This document shows, one piece after another, positions 51,545 through 61,156 of a stretch of DNA of 64,000 bases; positions within the stretch are counted from its first letter, which is position 1, and each line of letters begins with the position of its first letter. This DNA is from Eubacterium sp. (GTDB taxonomy: Bacteria > Bacillota > Clostridia > Lachnospirales > Lachnospiraceae), in NCBI GenBank assembly GCA_017619835.1, contig JAFZRN010000033.1, positions 174,662 to 238,661 of the forward strand, in the 5' to 3' direction. Under the pieces are notes generated by a model. It was not told where the DNA came from and searched no databases. It worked only from the letters and a program-made list of their open reading frames with translations. A program made the translations under genes and the position numbers.

Positions 51545-52300
51545 CTACAAGTATTTTCTGATTCCCTCGATCATATATGTTACCATATGACCCATACTTT
51601 CAACAACACCCAATCCGATAAATCTGTAAACATTATAGGTCATCCTTGCTGATCTTAACTTATTTCCGGATCTGCTCTTAGGTGAAACCCTGTAATTAAG
51701 AAGGGGCCTGTCGATACCTATGGCAAAGCCGCCCGCCGAAAGTAACTTTAGCCATACTGCATAATCTTCATGTATATCTGCCTGTTCGGGAAATGGGCAT
51801 CTTACTGCGAATTTCTTCTTCATCACAACCGAAGAACAGCTTATCTGATTACTCTTTAAAAGCTTCTTATAATCCACCACGCTGTCACAGTGGATAACTT
51901 TTCCTTTTTTGATACGGCCGCCGCCCGATCTATATAGTCTTCTTGCTGTAAAGCAGAGGACAGGCTCGGTCTTTTTTTCGGCGCACCTTTTAAGAGCCTT
52001 CATCTGATGTGAAAGCTTATCCGCTTCCCAGTAATCATCCGCATCAAGAAATGCCACATATCTTCCTTTCGCTGCCTTAACGCCTTCATTTCTCGCGCCG
52101 GCTGCTCCAAGCGGCTCCTTAAAGGTAAGGACTCTTACCCTGGGATCCGATAGATATGCTTCACTTAACGTCAGCGGCTCACTGCTTCCGTTATCTACTA
52201 CGATTACCTCAATCTTATCGTAGGTCTGTTTTAATACCGAGGTCACTGCATGTCCGACCTCGCCACGATTATTATGGCACGGGATTATCACACTAACCAT
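51545..52300 (-). CDS. Family 2 glycosyltransferase
   Basis: A 251-residue GT-A enzyme. MVSVIIPCHNNRGEVGHAVT is the N-terminal nucleotide-sugar domain start, IEVIVVDNGSSEPL the next strand, GRYVAFLDADDYWEADKL the DxD-type metal motif, and IHEDYAVWLKLL the ED acceptor-side motif. No membrane helices. Donor and acceptor are unknown; wall or capsule glycan synthesis is plausible. Confidence 0.92.
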   Translation of the reverse strand: MVSVIIPCHNNRGEVGHAVTSVLKQTYDKIEVIVVDNGSSEPLTLSEAYLSDPRVRVLTFKEPLGAAGARNEGVKAAKGRYVAFLDADDYWEADKLSHQMKALKRCAEKKTEPVLCFTARRLYRSGGGRIKKGKVIHCDSVVDYKKLLKSNQISCSSVVMKKKFAVRCPFPEQADIHEDYAVWLKLLSAGGFAIGIDRPLLNYRVSPKSRSGNKLRSARMTYNVYRFIGLGVVESMGHMVTYMIEGIRKYL

Positions 52301-52347
52301 AGGTTTCCTCTTAAGTAATACTGATCTTATAAATCCGTTATATAAAA

Positions 52348-52369
52348 GCCGGCAACCTCAGTTGCCGGC
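52348..52369 (-). terminator. ftsZ terminator
   Basis: GCCGGCAAC, loop CTCA, perfect 9-base complement; on the minus strand UUUUAUAU follows. It lies 20 bases after the ftsZ stop codon and separates the division genes from the glycosyltransferase operon. Confidence 0.9.
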
Positions 52370-52388
52370 CTCAGACATTCTTTGGTTT

Positions 52389-53585
52389 TTATCCCCTCTT
52401 AAGAAAATCGGGAATCTTGATGTTCTGGTTTGAACCACTGCTCTTAATATCTGATGTATCAATTGAAGCAAGCGGATCTTCCTTTGTATCTATCGGCTTA
52501 GCTGCTCCAAGTGTAAGAGGAACTGCTGCTGCTTTCTTAGTGCCGCCGATTGTCGGGCTCTTTAATGTATCTCCGAATGTAGGAGCTGTAGGAGCTTTCT
52601 TTGTTACGGGAGCTACAACTGCTCCGCCCTTCTCAGCATCTTCAAGTCCTGTTGCGATGATCGTGATGCTTACATCCTCACCTGCAACATCATTATCAAC
52701 TGTACCGAAGATGATGTTAGCTTCTTCACCTGCAACCTCTGACAGATATGTGATAGCATCGTAAGCTTCAACGATACCAACATTTCCTGAGAAGTTAACG
52801 ATTATATCAGTTGCACCGTTAACTGTTGTCTCAAGCAGCGGTGACTCCATAGCCTGCTTGATAGCATCAACTGCCTTGTTATCTCCGTTGCCCTGACCGA
52901 TACCGATATGAGCAACACCCTTGTCGCGCATAACAGTCTGGATATCAGCGAAGTCAAGGTTGATGAGTCCCGGCTTATTGATAAGATCTGTAACACCCTG
53001 AACACCCTGCTGAAGAACTTCGTCAGCCTTCTTAAGAGCATCCGGAATGCTTGTTCTCTTATCGCATATCTGAAGGAGCTTATCGTTAGGAATAACAATA
53101 AGTGTATCTACGTTCTCACGAAGCTTTGCGATACCATTTATCGCATTAGCCATACGAGGCTTACCCTCGAATGAGAAAGGCTTGGTTACAACACCAACTG
53201 TAAGTATACCAAGGTTCCTTGCTATCTCTGCTACGATAGGTGCTGCACCTGTTCCGGTACCACCACCCATACCGCAGGTAACGAATACCATGTCAGCATC
53301 CTTGATGATATCATTGATCTCTTCTCTGTTCTCTTCAACAGCACTTGCTCCGATCTCAGGCTTAGCTCCGGCACCAAGTCCCTTTGTGAGCTTTTCACCT
53401 ATCTGGATCTTTGTAGTAGCTCTGCTGAGTGATAAAGCCTGCTTATCGGTATTGATTGCTATAAGCTCAACACCTTCAACATTCTCATCAATCATTCTGT
53501 TTACTGCATTGTTTCCTGCCCCACCTACTCCGATAACAAGTATTCTTGCAGGATTTTTCTCATCATTTGATTTTATCTCAAGCAA
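52389..53585 (-). CDS. ftsZ: Cell division protein FtsZ
   Basis: A 398-residue tubulin-like GTPase forming the division ring. [16 protein letters not shown] at the start, the tubulin signature [25 protein letters not shown] and [18 protein letters not shown]-type [19 protein letters not shown] are intact. After the core (to about 320) comes a variable linker and the conserved C-terminal peptide [11 protein letters not shown] that binds FtsA/SepF. It has its own promoter and terminator, so it can be expressed separately from the upstream dcw genes. Confidence 0.98.
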   Translation of the reverse strand: MLEIKSNDEKNPARILVIGVGGAGNNAVNRMIDENVEGVELIAINTDKQALSLSRATTKIQIGEKLTKGLGAGAKPEIGASAVEENREEINDIIKDADMVFVTCGMGGGTGTGAAPIVAEIARNLGILTVGVVTKPFSFEGKPRMANAINGIAKLRENVDTLIVIPNDKLLQICDKRTSIPDALKKADEVLQQGVQGVTDLINKPGLINLDFADIQTVMRDKGVAHIGIGQGNGDNKAVDAIKQAMESPLLETTVNGATDIIVNFSGNVGIVEAYDAITYLSEVAGEEANIIFGTVDNDVAGEDVSITIIATGLEDAEKGGAVVAPVTKKAPTAPTFGDTLKSPTIGGTKKAAAVPLTLGAAKPIDTKEDPLASIDTSDIKSSGSNQNIKIPDFLKRG

Positions 53586-53661
53586 GGTTCCTTCCTCCTT
53601 AATTAGTATCTACTTTACATTATTATCTGAAAATGCATACAAAATCTGCATTATCTTTTAT

Positions 53662-53690
53662 AGTGTATAAAACTTTTGCAAAAAAATCAA
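53662..53690 (-). promoter_or_regulatory. ftsZ promoter
   Basis: On the minus strand TTGATT (-35, 53685-53690), a 17-base spacer and TACACT (-10, 53662-53667), in the 150-base gap between ftsQ and ftsZ; GGAGGAA precedes the ATG. Confidence 0.75.
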
Positions 53691-53737
53691 GAGAATATTA
53701 TGTAAATTAAAAACTTTTTTATGTAAATCTGTTTATT

Positions 53738-54445
53738 TTATCTTATCTTGAAGCTTGCGGTGGCATTTTCGGCGTCATACTCCTTCATATAGAGCACTCC
53801 GCTCTTGCCTTCCAGCTCTTTTAAGATGTTCCCGAGGTTCATCATCTGGATCGGAAGATTGTCTCCTTCACCGAGCTCGATCTCGATGTTATCATGTCGA
53901 AGCACAATTTCGCCATCAACAGTAAATTCTATCCCTTCGATCTGAAGGTTATACTTATCGATAAGCTGCGTAATCGTCAGGATATTATCGAACCTCTTCT
54001 TATTCTCGATGGGAAGCTCCTCGCCAAGCTCCCAGCTCTTTACTGTGATACCCTTGATATAGGGGACATCTGCATATTTATCCTTGGAGGTCTCGAGCAC
54101 GATGCCTTCCCTGTCGAAATAGACATAGCTCTCCATATATTCGATGCAGCCTGCAACGGACTTTTCAAAAACGTCCACGGAAACCGTATTCTTATCCACA
54201 TAGTCGAAGGTAAGCTTTGCGACAAACGGGATATTTTCAACCGGCTTTATCTTATTCTTCGCATAAAGAAGAATAGTGTTCTCGAACTTAAGATCATTTA
54301 AGATCGTCGTCCTTATCTCATCCTCAGAAGAAAGAACACATCCGTTGATATTGATCGTCTTGATATTAAATGTGCTCACATAATAGAGCGCCCCGAGTAT
54401 CACAAACAGCAGAATACCGGGAAATATTAGTCTTCTAATACTCAT
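53738..54445 (-). CDS. ftsQ: Cell division protein FtsQ/DivIB
   Basis: A 235-residue bitopic protein: short basic N-terminus MSIRRL, one membrane helix (about 7-25), a POTRA domain starting TININGCVLSSEDEIRTTIL, then the beta domain (FVAKLTFDYVDKNTVSVDVFEK). It joins FtsL/DivIC in the divisome. The start at 54445 overlaps the ftsW stop (ATGA); an upstream in-frame extension inside ftsW was rejected. Confidence 0.93.
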   Translation of the reverse strand: MSIRRLIFPGILLFVILGALYYVSTFNIKTININGCVLSSEDEIRTTILNDLKFENTILLYAKNKIKPVENIPFVAKLTFDYVDKNTVSVDVFEKSVAGCIEYMESYVYFDREGIVLETSKDKYADVPYIKGITVKSWELGEELPIENKKRFDNILTITQLIDKYNLQIEGIEFTVDGEIVLRHDNIEIELGEGDNLPIQMMNLGNILKELEGKSGVLYMKEYDAENATASFKIR

Positions 54446-55566
54446 GCTGCATTCTCCATCATTCCTATGGGCTCGATCTGTCTTGAAACGGACAGCACCA
54501 CACCCATCTCTATCAGAAGAAATACCAGGGAGGTTCCGCCGTAGCTGATAAATGGCAGCGTAACTCCGGTATTCGGTATCAGATTGGTTACAACGCACAT
54601 GTTGATAAGAACCTGCACGCCAACATGGGAAATGACGCCGACAACGATAAGTGATCCATATCTGTCCGGCGCACCCTCTGCTATAAACTTAAAACGCCAT
54701 ATAAGCATTAAAAATACAATGATAAGTCCTACTGCTCCTATTATCCCGAGCTCCTCGCAGATAATGGAGAATATCATATCGTTCTGTGCCTCGGGAATGA
54801 AGCCGAGCTTCTGGATACTCTGTCCCAGGCCTCTTCCGAAGAAGCCGCCCGAACCTATCGCATAAAGTCCCTGAAGTGTCTGATATCCGTTCTTTGCATC
54901 CTCCGGATGAAGCCATGCCGTGATACGGTCACTTCGGTAGCTCTGGAGCATTACAAGTATCGGCATTGCAACCGCACCCGCGATCAGGATAACGAATACA
55001 TATCTCATCTTCGGTGTGACCACAAACCATATACAGCCTGCAATCGCAGCACAGATTATCGCGGTACTTAAGTTTTCGATCGCGATGATTATTATGAAGA
55101 GTGCAGCCGGTGCAAGCACCTCTGCCGTACCCTTGATGGTCTCAAGCGCCTTTACTCTTGTGGTGCAGGCATGAGCCATATAGAAAACGATTACCATCTT
55201 GGCGATCTCGGAGGGCTGGAAGCCGATGGGTCCGATGTAAAGCCATCTGGTGGAACCGTTAGTTGTCTTACCGATAAAGAATACAAGGAAGAGAAGGACC
55301 AGCTGGGCCACATACATTATCCATGTCAGGTTCCTGTATACCTGATATCTTATCTTGGAGAAGATGAACATCATGATAAAGCCGATGCATGCAAAGATGA
55401 ACTGCCTTATAACATAATGGGAACTGTTTCCCCAGTCACGGTTAGCTACAAATGAGCTGGCGCTGTAGATCATCATAAGTCCGAAGCATACCAAGAACAC
55501 CACAAAGAAAAGTGATGGATAATCAAAGTATGTTCCTTTTATGAATAGACCTTTTTTCTTTGTCAC
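54442..55566 (-). CDS. ftsW: SEDS peptidoglycan polymerase (FtsW)
   Basis: A 374-residue protein with about ten membrane helices. LVCFGLMMIYSASSF, RWLYIGPIGFQPSEIAKMV, ENDMIF-type QNDMIFSIICEELGIIG and FISYGGTSLVFLLIEMGVVL are SEDS signatures. It polymerises lipid II into glycan together with the PBP encoded two genes earlier. It starts with GTG at 55566, supported by GGAG inside the murD end. FtsW is favoured over SpoVE/RodA only by context. Confidence 0.93.
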   Translation of the reverse strand: MTKKKGLFIKGTYFDYPSLFFVVFLVCFGLMMIYSASSFVANRDWGNSSHYVIRQFIFACIGFIMMFIFSKIRYQVYRNLTWIMYVAQLVLLFLVFFIGKTTNGSTRWLYIGPIGFQPSEIAKMVIVFYMAHACTTRVKALETIKGTAEVLAPAALFIIIIAIENLSTAIICAAIAGCIWFVVTPKMRYVFVILIAGAVAMPILVMLQSYRSDRITAWLHPEDAKNGYQTLQGLYAIGSGGFFGRGLGQSIQKLGFIPEAQNDMIFSIICEELGIIGAVGLIIVFLMLIWRFKFIAEGAPDRYGSLIVVGVISHVGVQVLINMCVVTNLIPNTGVTLPFISYGGTSLVFLLIEMGVVLSVSRQIEPIGMMENAA

Positions 55567-55569
55567 CTT

Positions 55570-56931
55570 CTACTCCGTATCCTCAAGGCTGTCTACATAC
55601 AGCTTGAAAAGATTTCCTCTTTCTTCATAACTCTTAAACATATCCCAGCTTGCACAGGCCGGTGAAAGAAGCACATTATCTCCCGGTCTTGCATTGCTGT
55701 AACAGAAACGTACTGCATCCTCAAGTGAATCAGCCTTAACCACCTGATTGAAGCCGTGATCCTTGCAGCACTTCATTATCTTATCTGCTGTCTCTCCGAT
55801 AAGCACAAGATACCTTACCTTACCGGGGAAGCACTCTACCCACTCATCATAGTCGGACTGCTTATCATAGCCGCCGCCGATAAGAAGGGTCGTTGACTTC
55901 ATTGCCTTGATAGCCTTGATAGCCGCATCGGGATTGGTTCCCTTGGAATCGTTATAGTATCTTACATCCCTTACCTCACGGACGAACTCTATTCTATGTT
56001 CAACGCCCGTGAAGGCATAAACCACATCTCTTATCACATCTGCCGGCACGTCCATAAAATATGAAACACATACGGCAGCGAGGACATTTTCAAGATTATG
56101 CTCACCCAGGATCTTGATCCTGTCGACGTCGAGGATATACTCTTCCATTCCGTCCTTCTTTACATATATCTTGCCGTCCTTTACATATGCTCCCGTCTCG
56201 GGCTCGCCCTTATGAGTAAAGTAAACGATATTGGTCTTAACCTTATCTACCCTCTTCATTATCTCGGGGTCGTCCATGTTAAGTACCATATAATCCTCGT
56301 CGGTCTGATTAGCACCGATCTGGAATTTCGCGTCTATATAATTCTCAAATGTATGATGCCTGTTAAGGTGGTCCGGAGTCAGGTTAAGTATCGCCGATAC
56401 ATGAGGCCTGAAGTCATGGATCGTTTCAAGCTGGAAGGAGCTTATCTCTGCTGCGATAAATGTCTCGTCTGTCGTATTATCCGCAAAGCGCGTAAAGGGA
56501 AGTCCGATATTACCTACAACAAGACTGTCCTGTGTGTAGGTCTTGAAGATCTCGCCCACAAGAGTCGTGGTCGTTGTCTTTCCATTGGTTCCCGTGATTG
56601 CAGCGATCTTACCCTTGCAGAAGTAATATGCAAGCTCGATCTCACCCCAGATGGGGATTCCGGCTTCTTTAACCTTTTCAACAAAAGGAGCTTCAAGTGA
56701 GATACCCGGGCTTATTACGAAGAGATCCGCATTCTCCAGGATCTCATCTGTCAGTTCACTCAGGGCAACCTCGACATTTCCACCTGCCGAAAAGTTACTA
56801 AAGATATTCTCACGGTCAAGCTCGGCGTTACCGTCATAGAGAGTAACCTTTGCTCCGTTTCTTAAAAGGAGACCCGTAGCGGCAATCCCGCTCTTTCCTG
56901 CTCCTGCTACTATTACATACTTACCTTTCAT
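55570..56931 (-). CDS. murD: UDP-N-acetylmuramoylalanine-D-glutamate ligase
   Basis: A 453-residue Mur ligase adding D-Glu to UDP-MurNAc-L-Ala. It has an N-terminal Rossmann domain (VIVAGAGKSGIAATGLLL), ATP loop AITGTNGKTTTTTL, NLTPDHLNRHHTFENY in the catalytic domain, and the C-terminal NDSKGTNPDAAIKAI. Its ATG overlaps the PBP stop codon by one base (TAATG), and ftsW begins 3 bases after it. Confidence 0.97.
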   Translation of the reverse strand: MKGKYVIVAGAGKSGIAATGLLLRNGAKVTLYDGNAELDRENIFSNFSAGGNVEVALSELTDEILENADLFVISPGISLEAPFVEKVKEAGIPIWGEIELAYYFCKGKIAAITGTNGKTTTTTLVGEIFKTYTQDSLVVGNIGLPFTRFADNTTDETFIAAEISSFQLETIHDFRPHVSAILNLTPDHLNRHHTFENYIDAKFQIGANQTDEDYMVLNMDDPEIMKRVDKVKTNIVYFTHKGEPETGAYVKDGKIYVKKDGMEEYILDVDRIKILGEHNLENVLAAVCVSYFMDVPADVIRDVVYAFTGVEHRIEFVREVRDVRYYNDSKGTNPDAAIKAIKAMKSTTLLIGGGYDKQSDYDEWVECFPGKVRYLVLIGETADKIMKCCKDHGFNQVVKADSLEDAVRFCYSNARPGDNVLLSPACASWDMFKSYEERGNLFKLYVDSLEDTE

Positions 56932-58982
56932 TAATTTCCCTCCGAAGTATCATCTGACTCGGTTCCATCGCCTTCACCCTCGCTTTCTTCACCTTCACCT
57001 TCTTCGGTGGTCGGCTGGTCGGACTGGTTTTCTTCCGGCGTACTTCCTGCCACACTTATCTCGGGAGCTTCTCCCTCGAATACTGGTGTAGCAACTTCAT
57101 CCATACCGATGCCGTCCGATTCTGTGGCATCGCCGGTCTTATATATATTCATATACGGAAGCAGGTCTTCTGCGATCTTGTTGAAAAGGATCGTTCCTGC
57201 TCCGGAGCTTGACTGATCATCTGCCCCCGGCTCATCAACTACGCAGTAGATGACAACCTGGGGATCACTTACGGGTGAGAAACCGATGAAGGAAAGGATA
57301 TATTTGCCGTTTCCTCTCGGAAGCTTCTCGGCCGTACCGGTCTTTCCACCGATCTCATAGCCTTCTACGATAGCCTTCTTTCCGGTACCTTCCTCTACAA
57401 CCTCTTTAAGGATCTGCTTCATCTTGTCGGAGGTATCGTTGGAGATCGTCCTTCTTACGAGGATCTTGTCATAGCTCTCAACTATGTTACCATCCGAGTC
57501 AAGTATCTGCTTAACAACGTGAGGCTGGTAATAATATCCGCCGTTGATTACCGAACAGAATGCCGTACCCAGCTGCATCATCGTAACCGTAACGCCCTGA
57601 CCGAAGGATGAGGTCGCAAGCTCAACGGGATTCAGTGTATCCTCATGGTAGATCATGGAATACAGATCCTCATCACTTGCCTCACCGGATATATCTATAT
57701 TGGTCTTCTGGCCGAAGCCGAAAAGCACCTGGTATTTATCGAATATCGAAGAACCCTCGAGAGCCGCGATCTGCATCAGGCAGTCATTGCATGAGTACTC
57801 AAGAGCCTGCGAGACATTTAACATGCCGTGACCGTAAACGTTATGGCACTTGATATCATAATCGGCTATATGCTGGATTCCGTCGCAGTAAAATGACTCG
57901 TCGCCGGTGATCACTCCATCCTCAAGCGCTCCCGATATGGTAAATGGCTTGAAAGTTGAACCGGGCTCGAAGGAATCACTTATTACGAAATTTCTCCAGA
58001 GATCATTAAGTGCCTTAAGCTTCTCCTCATCATCCATGGCATCAGCCATCGACTTAAAGGCTTCGTCCGACATGCCCAGAGCATCCTTGAACTGATACTT
58101 TGTCGGCACCATTGAATATGCATTATTGGGATCAAACTGATGTGAATTGTAGAGTGCGAGGATCTCGCAGTTCTTCGGATTCATAACAAGAACGGACATA
58201 TTTTTCGCACCCATCTCTGCCATGAATTCCTCACAGTTCTTCTGAACTATCCTCTGGGTTTCCGTATCTATCGTCGTAACGAGACTGTCACCGTCAACCG
58301 GGGTCTCGAGACTCTTCTGAAGATTGTAGTTTGCTCCGAGATAGGAATAGGTCCTTCCGTTCTGACCGTTAAGGTAAGAATTGTAGCTTCCCTCGATTCC
58401 GCCAATGCCCTCGTTTCCGCTTACCACGAAGCCGAGCATATGGCATGCCAGCTCGTTATTGGGATAGCTTCTTACATATTCGTCCTGAAGTCTTACTCCC
58501 GATACGAGTCCGCCCTCACCGGATTTGATAAATGCCTGGTAATCCTTAACCTCATCGTAGGTCAGTTTCTTTCTTACGACCTTATACCAGGATTCACTGT
58601 CCCTGAGGTAGTCATTCATTTCCGAATCCGTGATACCGAAATACTTATTCAGAGCTTCCCTTGTCGCCCTTTCCACCTTCTCGCTTGAGAGGATATTCTT
58701 GGGCTCGAGCACAAGATTATATACCTTGTTGCTGGTTGCGAGGATTGAGCCGTTGCAGTCATAAATGTTGCCTCTTTTAAATGGCACGGTTATGCTCTCA
58801 TAGTTATTCTGGCTCAGAACCTTCTGGGAATATTTGTCTCCGCGGACGAAGTTGTAATACACGATTGCGCCCACTATGACCACAAAAATCATACTGAACA
58901 CTAAAAGCAAGAAGAGAAGACGCTTACGCATCCTCCCTGTAAAAACTCGCCTCTTCTTTTTTCGCACTATTCTTCTACCCAT
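56931..58982 (-). CDS. Class B penicillin-binding protein (FtsI/SpoVD type)
   Basis: A 683-residue transpeptidase. A basic N-terminus (RRIVRKKKRRV) and one membrane helix (about 24-45) precede a PBP dimerisation domain (about 60-240) and the transpeptidase, with SxxK in EPGSTFKPFTI, SxN in YSCNDCL and KTG in GGKTGTAEK. The C-terminal 70 residues are acidic and disordered (TEEGEGEESEGEGDGTESDD); no PASTA domain is present. It crosslinks septal peptidoglycan with FtsW. The ATG at 58982 has only a weak upstream site. FtsI and SpoVD cannot be separated by sequence here. Confidence 0.93.
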   Translation of the reverse strand: MGRRIVRKKKRRVFTGRMRKRLLFLLLVFSMIFVVIVGAIVYYNFVRGDKYSQKVLSQNNYESITVPFKRGNIYDCNGSILATSNKVYNLVLEPKNILSSEKVERATREALNKYFGITDSEMNDYLRDSESWYKVVRKKLTYDEVKDYQAFIKSGEGGLVSGVRLQDEYVRSYPNNELACHMLGFVVSGNEGIGGIEGSYNSYLNGQNGRTYSYLGANYNLQKSLETPVDGDSLVTTIDTETQRIVQKNCEEFMAEMGAKNMSVLVMNPKNCEILALYNSHQFDPNNAYSMVPTKYQFKDALGMSDEAFKSMADAMDDEEKLKALNDLWRNFVISDSFEPGSTFKPFTISGALEDGVITGDESFYCDGIQHIADYDIKCHNVYGHGMLNVSQALEYSCNDCLMQIAALEGSSIFDKYQVLFGFGQKTNIDISGEASDEDLYSMIYHEDTLNPVELATSSFGQGVTVTMMQLGTAFCSVINGGYYYQPHVVKQILDSDGNIVESYDKILVRRTISNDTSDKMKQILKEVVEEGTGKKAIVEGYEIGGKTGTAEKLPRGNGKYILSFIGFSPVSDPQVVIYCVVDEPGADDQSSSGAGTILFNKIAEDLLPYMNIYKTGDATESDGIGMDEVATPVFEGEAPEISVAGSTPEENQSDQPTTEEGEGEESEGEGDGTESDDTSEGN

Positions 58983-59005
58983 AGTAAAAACCAAATGCTT
59001 CTATG

Positions 59006-59482
59006 CTAATCTACTGTTTTCGGAACATCCGAATACTGTTTTACGTAATCGTCCTCCTGCTTCTCGTAACGGATGATCTGTCCGTTCTGAGAATATATCA
59101 TACCTAACTCGCCTGTTGCAATAGTATATATATCATCCATTGAATACATGTTGTTGAGTGAATCCTCAAATGCATCGTTATCTGCCTGAACAGATTCGAG
59201 CTGTCTCTGGAGGGACTCGATGTTCTTTTCCTTGGTCTCGACATTTCCCTGAACCGAAAGCATGACTACGCATGATACGATCATGAGAATGAGCATCACT
59301 GAAAGAACCAGCATGTATCCGAGATCGAAGCCCAGTGACTTCTCAGCGGTAACTGCTGACTTACGATATGTTTTTGCTTTTTTTCTTCTTACGGGCTGCT
59401 CTACTCTTCTGGGAGCAGGTGCTGCAACCTTTCTTACTGTACTACCGTCTACGTAGTACATTTCACTTGCTCTTCTAGCCAT
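59006..59482 (-). CDS. ftsL: FtsL-like septum formation protein
   Basis: A 158-residue bitopic protein: a basic cytoplasmic N-terminus (about 1-50), one membrane helix (about 52-74, LGYMLVLSVMLILMIVSCVV), then a coiled coil (about 80-110, LQRQLESVQADNDAFEDSLN) and a C-terminal short domain with ATGELGMIY. The position between rsmH and the PBP gene and the topology are those of FtsL. GAGGGAGA precedes the start. Confidence 0.88.
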   Translation of the reverse strand: MARRASEMYYVDGSTVRKVAAPAPRRVEQPVRRKKAKTYRKSAVTAEKSLGFDLGYMLVLSVMLILMIVSCVVMLSVQGNVETKEKNIESLQRQLESVQADNDAFEDSLNNMYSMDDIYTIATGELGMIYSQNGQIIRYEKQEDDYVKQYSDVPKTVD

Positions 59483-59496
59483 ATTCTCTCCCTCAA

Positions 59497-60432
59497 CTAA
59501 GCTTTCTTCTCAAATACCCTCAGCTTGGCACTGCTGCTTCTCGGGTTCGCTTCAAGCTCCTTTTCATCTGCTGTTATCGGCTTTCTTGTTATCACTTTCC
59601 CCTTAGGCTTTCTCCCGCATGTACAGATAGGGAATTCGGGAGGGCATATACAGGGATTTTCAGCCGTCTTAAATGCGTTCTTTACTATACGATCTTCCAG
59701 TGAATGGAAGGTGATGATTGCAAGTCTTCCTTTATCACTTAGAAGATCTATCATGTCATCAAGTGCTTCCTCCAGAACCGTAAGCTCTCTGTTAAGTTCT
59801 ATACGGAGTGCCTGATAGGTTCTCTTTGAAGGATTTCCTCCGGTACGCCTTGCGGCTGCCGGTATTGAAGCCTTTACGATCTCATTTAACTCAAAAGTAG
59901 TTTCTATTCTTTTCTTTTGTCTTTCCTTAACTATGTTTGCAGCGATACGGCCTGCGAACTTTTCTTCACCGTAGGTTCCGATTATCCTTCTAAGCTCTTC
60001 TTCGCTGTAATCATTTACGATATCCTGAGCCGTATAGTCCTGAGACTGATCCATCCTCATATCGAGAGGTGCATCCTCTCTGTAGGAAAAGCCTCTTTCC
60101 ATGTTATCGAACTGATAGGATGAAACTCCGAGATCAAGGAGTATCCCGTCAACCTTATCAATTCCAAGTCCGTTTAGTACAGAGCGGATATTCACATAGT
60201 TGCTTCTTACAATATTTACGTTTGTATATTTATTCAGCCTTTCTGTGGCTGCTTTTATCGCATCTGCGTCCTGATCTATTCCAATTAGTCTTCCGTTTTC
60301 GGAAAGCCTCTTTACGATCTCGCTTGAATGACCTGCGCCTCCGAGGGTTCCATCCACATATATGCCATCCGGTTTGATATCCAGACCATCAAGCACTGCA
60401 TCCAGCATGATCGGAATATGCTTAAATTCCAT
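59497..60432 (-). CDS. rsmH: 16S rRNA (cytosine-1402-N4)-methyltransferase
   Basis: A 311-residue MraW/Rsm[40 protein letters not shown] (SAM binding), [15 protein letters not shown] and [14 protein letters not shown] are family signatures. It methylates C1402 of 16S rRNA in the decoding centre. It follows mraZ by 30 bases, the usual first two genes of the dcw cluster. Confidence 0.97.
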   Translation of the reverse strand: MEFKHIPIMLDAVLDGLDIKPDGIYVDGTLGGAGHSSEIVKRLSENGRLIGIDQDADAIKAATERLNKYTNVNIVRSNYVNIRSVLNGLGIDKVDGILLDLGVSSYQFDNMERGFSYREDAPLDMRMDQSQDYTAQDIVNDYSEEELRRIIGTYGEEKFAGRIAANIVKERQKKRIETTFELNEIVKASIPAAARRTGGNPSKRTYQALRIELNRELTVLEEALDDMIDLLSDKGRLAIITFHSLEDRIVKNAFKTAENPCICPPEFPICTCGRKPKGKVITRKPITADEKELEANPRSSSAKLRVFEKKA

Positions 60433-60462
60433 ATCAGATAAACCCCTTTTAGATTAAAGTCA

Positions 60463-60912
60463 TTAGAACAACTGAAGTCCGAGCTGCTCGATCTCTTTGT
60501 TGATGTCTTCCTGGGTAAGACCATTCTCGACATACATGCTGTCGTAAACTGCGCTGTCCCAGATCTCTGCTTTCTCTTTGCTGCCGACTATGACAACTTC
60601 CTTGGAAAGCCCTGCGTACTCTTTAAGATTATTCGGAATGATGATACGTCCCTGAGCGTCCAGCTCGCAGTCGGTAGCATTTGCGAGGAAGTATCTCTTG
60701 ATCATTCTTCCTCTCTCTGTACTTGTATCGATCTGCTCCAGCTTCTCAGTGAACTTCTCGAACTCTTCCGTGGAATAAATATTCAGACATTTATCTACAC
60801 TGATGGTCACGTATATCTTAGACCCCAGCGCATCTCTCAGCTTTGAAGGAACGATAAGTCTGCCCTTGGAATCGATGTTATGTCTGAATTCCCCGGTCAT
60901 GCTGTAGACCAT
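60463..60912 (-). CDS. mraZ: Transcriptional regulator MraZ
   Basis: A 149-residue protein with two SpoVT/AbrB-like swapped-hairpin domains: TGEFRHNIDSKGRLIVPSKL (N-terminal) and ANATDCELDAQGRIIIPNNL (C-terminal). It binds repeats upstream of its own gene and represses the dcw operon. The ATG at 60912, with AGGAGG nine bases before it, is chosen over a longer frame; an ATG four codons later gives the commonest family start. Confidence 0.95.
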   Translation of the reverse strand: MVYSMTGEFRHNIDSKGRLIVPSKLRDALGSKIYVTISVDKCLNIYSTEEFEKFTEKLEQIDTSTERGRMIKRYFLANATDCELDAQGRIIIPNNLKEYAGLSKEVVIVGSKEKAEIWDSAVYDSMYVENGLTQEDINKEIEQLGLQLF

Positions 60913-61000
60913 ATCTAATTTCCTCCTTTCGCTGAATTTGTTGAAAACGTGTTGTTTTTGTTGATAACTCTCCACTTTGTGGGTCTGGTATGGGAAAAAG

Positions 61001-61037
61001 AGCCACTTTCCCCCACCTGCTTTTCATATTAACCCAC
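61001..61037 (-). promoter_or_regulatory. MraZ boxes (GTGG repeats)
   Basis: On the minus strand GTGGGT (61037-61032), GTGGGG (61016-61011) and GTGGCT (61006-61001). The starts are spaced 21 and 10 bases, two and one helical turns, which fits an MraZ ring binding several repeats on one face. The first lies between the -35 and -10 boxes. Confidence 0.65.
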
Positions 61038-61054
61038 AATTTTGCAAAATGCAA
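61026..61054 (-). promoter_or_regulatory. mraZ/dcw operon promoter
   Basis: On the minus strand TTGCAT (-35, 61049-61054), a 17-base spacer and TAATAT (-10, 61026-61031), about 115 bases before the mraZ start. Confidence 0.75.
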
Positions 61055-61087
61055 GGTTTTTTTGTCGACATAATCCACCAAAAGCAC

Positions 61088-61125
61088 AAAAAAAAGACCA
61101 TCGGGATGGGTTATCCCAATGGTCT
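61088..61125 (-). terminator. lgt terminator
   Basis: AGACCAT-C-GGGAT pairs with ATCCC-A-ATGGTCT (12 bp, one mismatch) and is followed on the minus strand by at least seven U. It lies about 30 bases beyond the lgt stop and insulates the dcw promoter. Confidence 0.88.
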
Positions 61126-61156
61126 GATCTAAATATGCACTATATGTATGTTTCTT

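Noticed and set aside
54446-54598. N-terminal extension of ftsQ
   Set aside because: It lies entirely inside ftsW in another frame; the ATGA overlap at 54442-54445 gives the standard coupled start.
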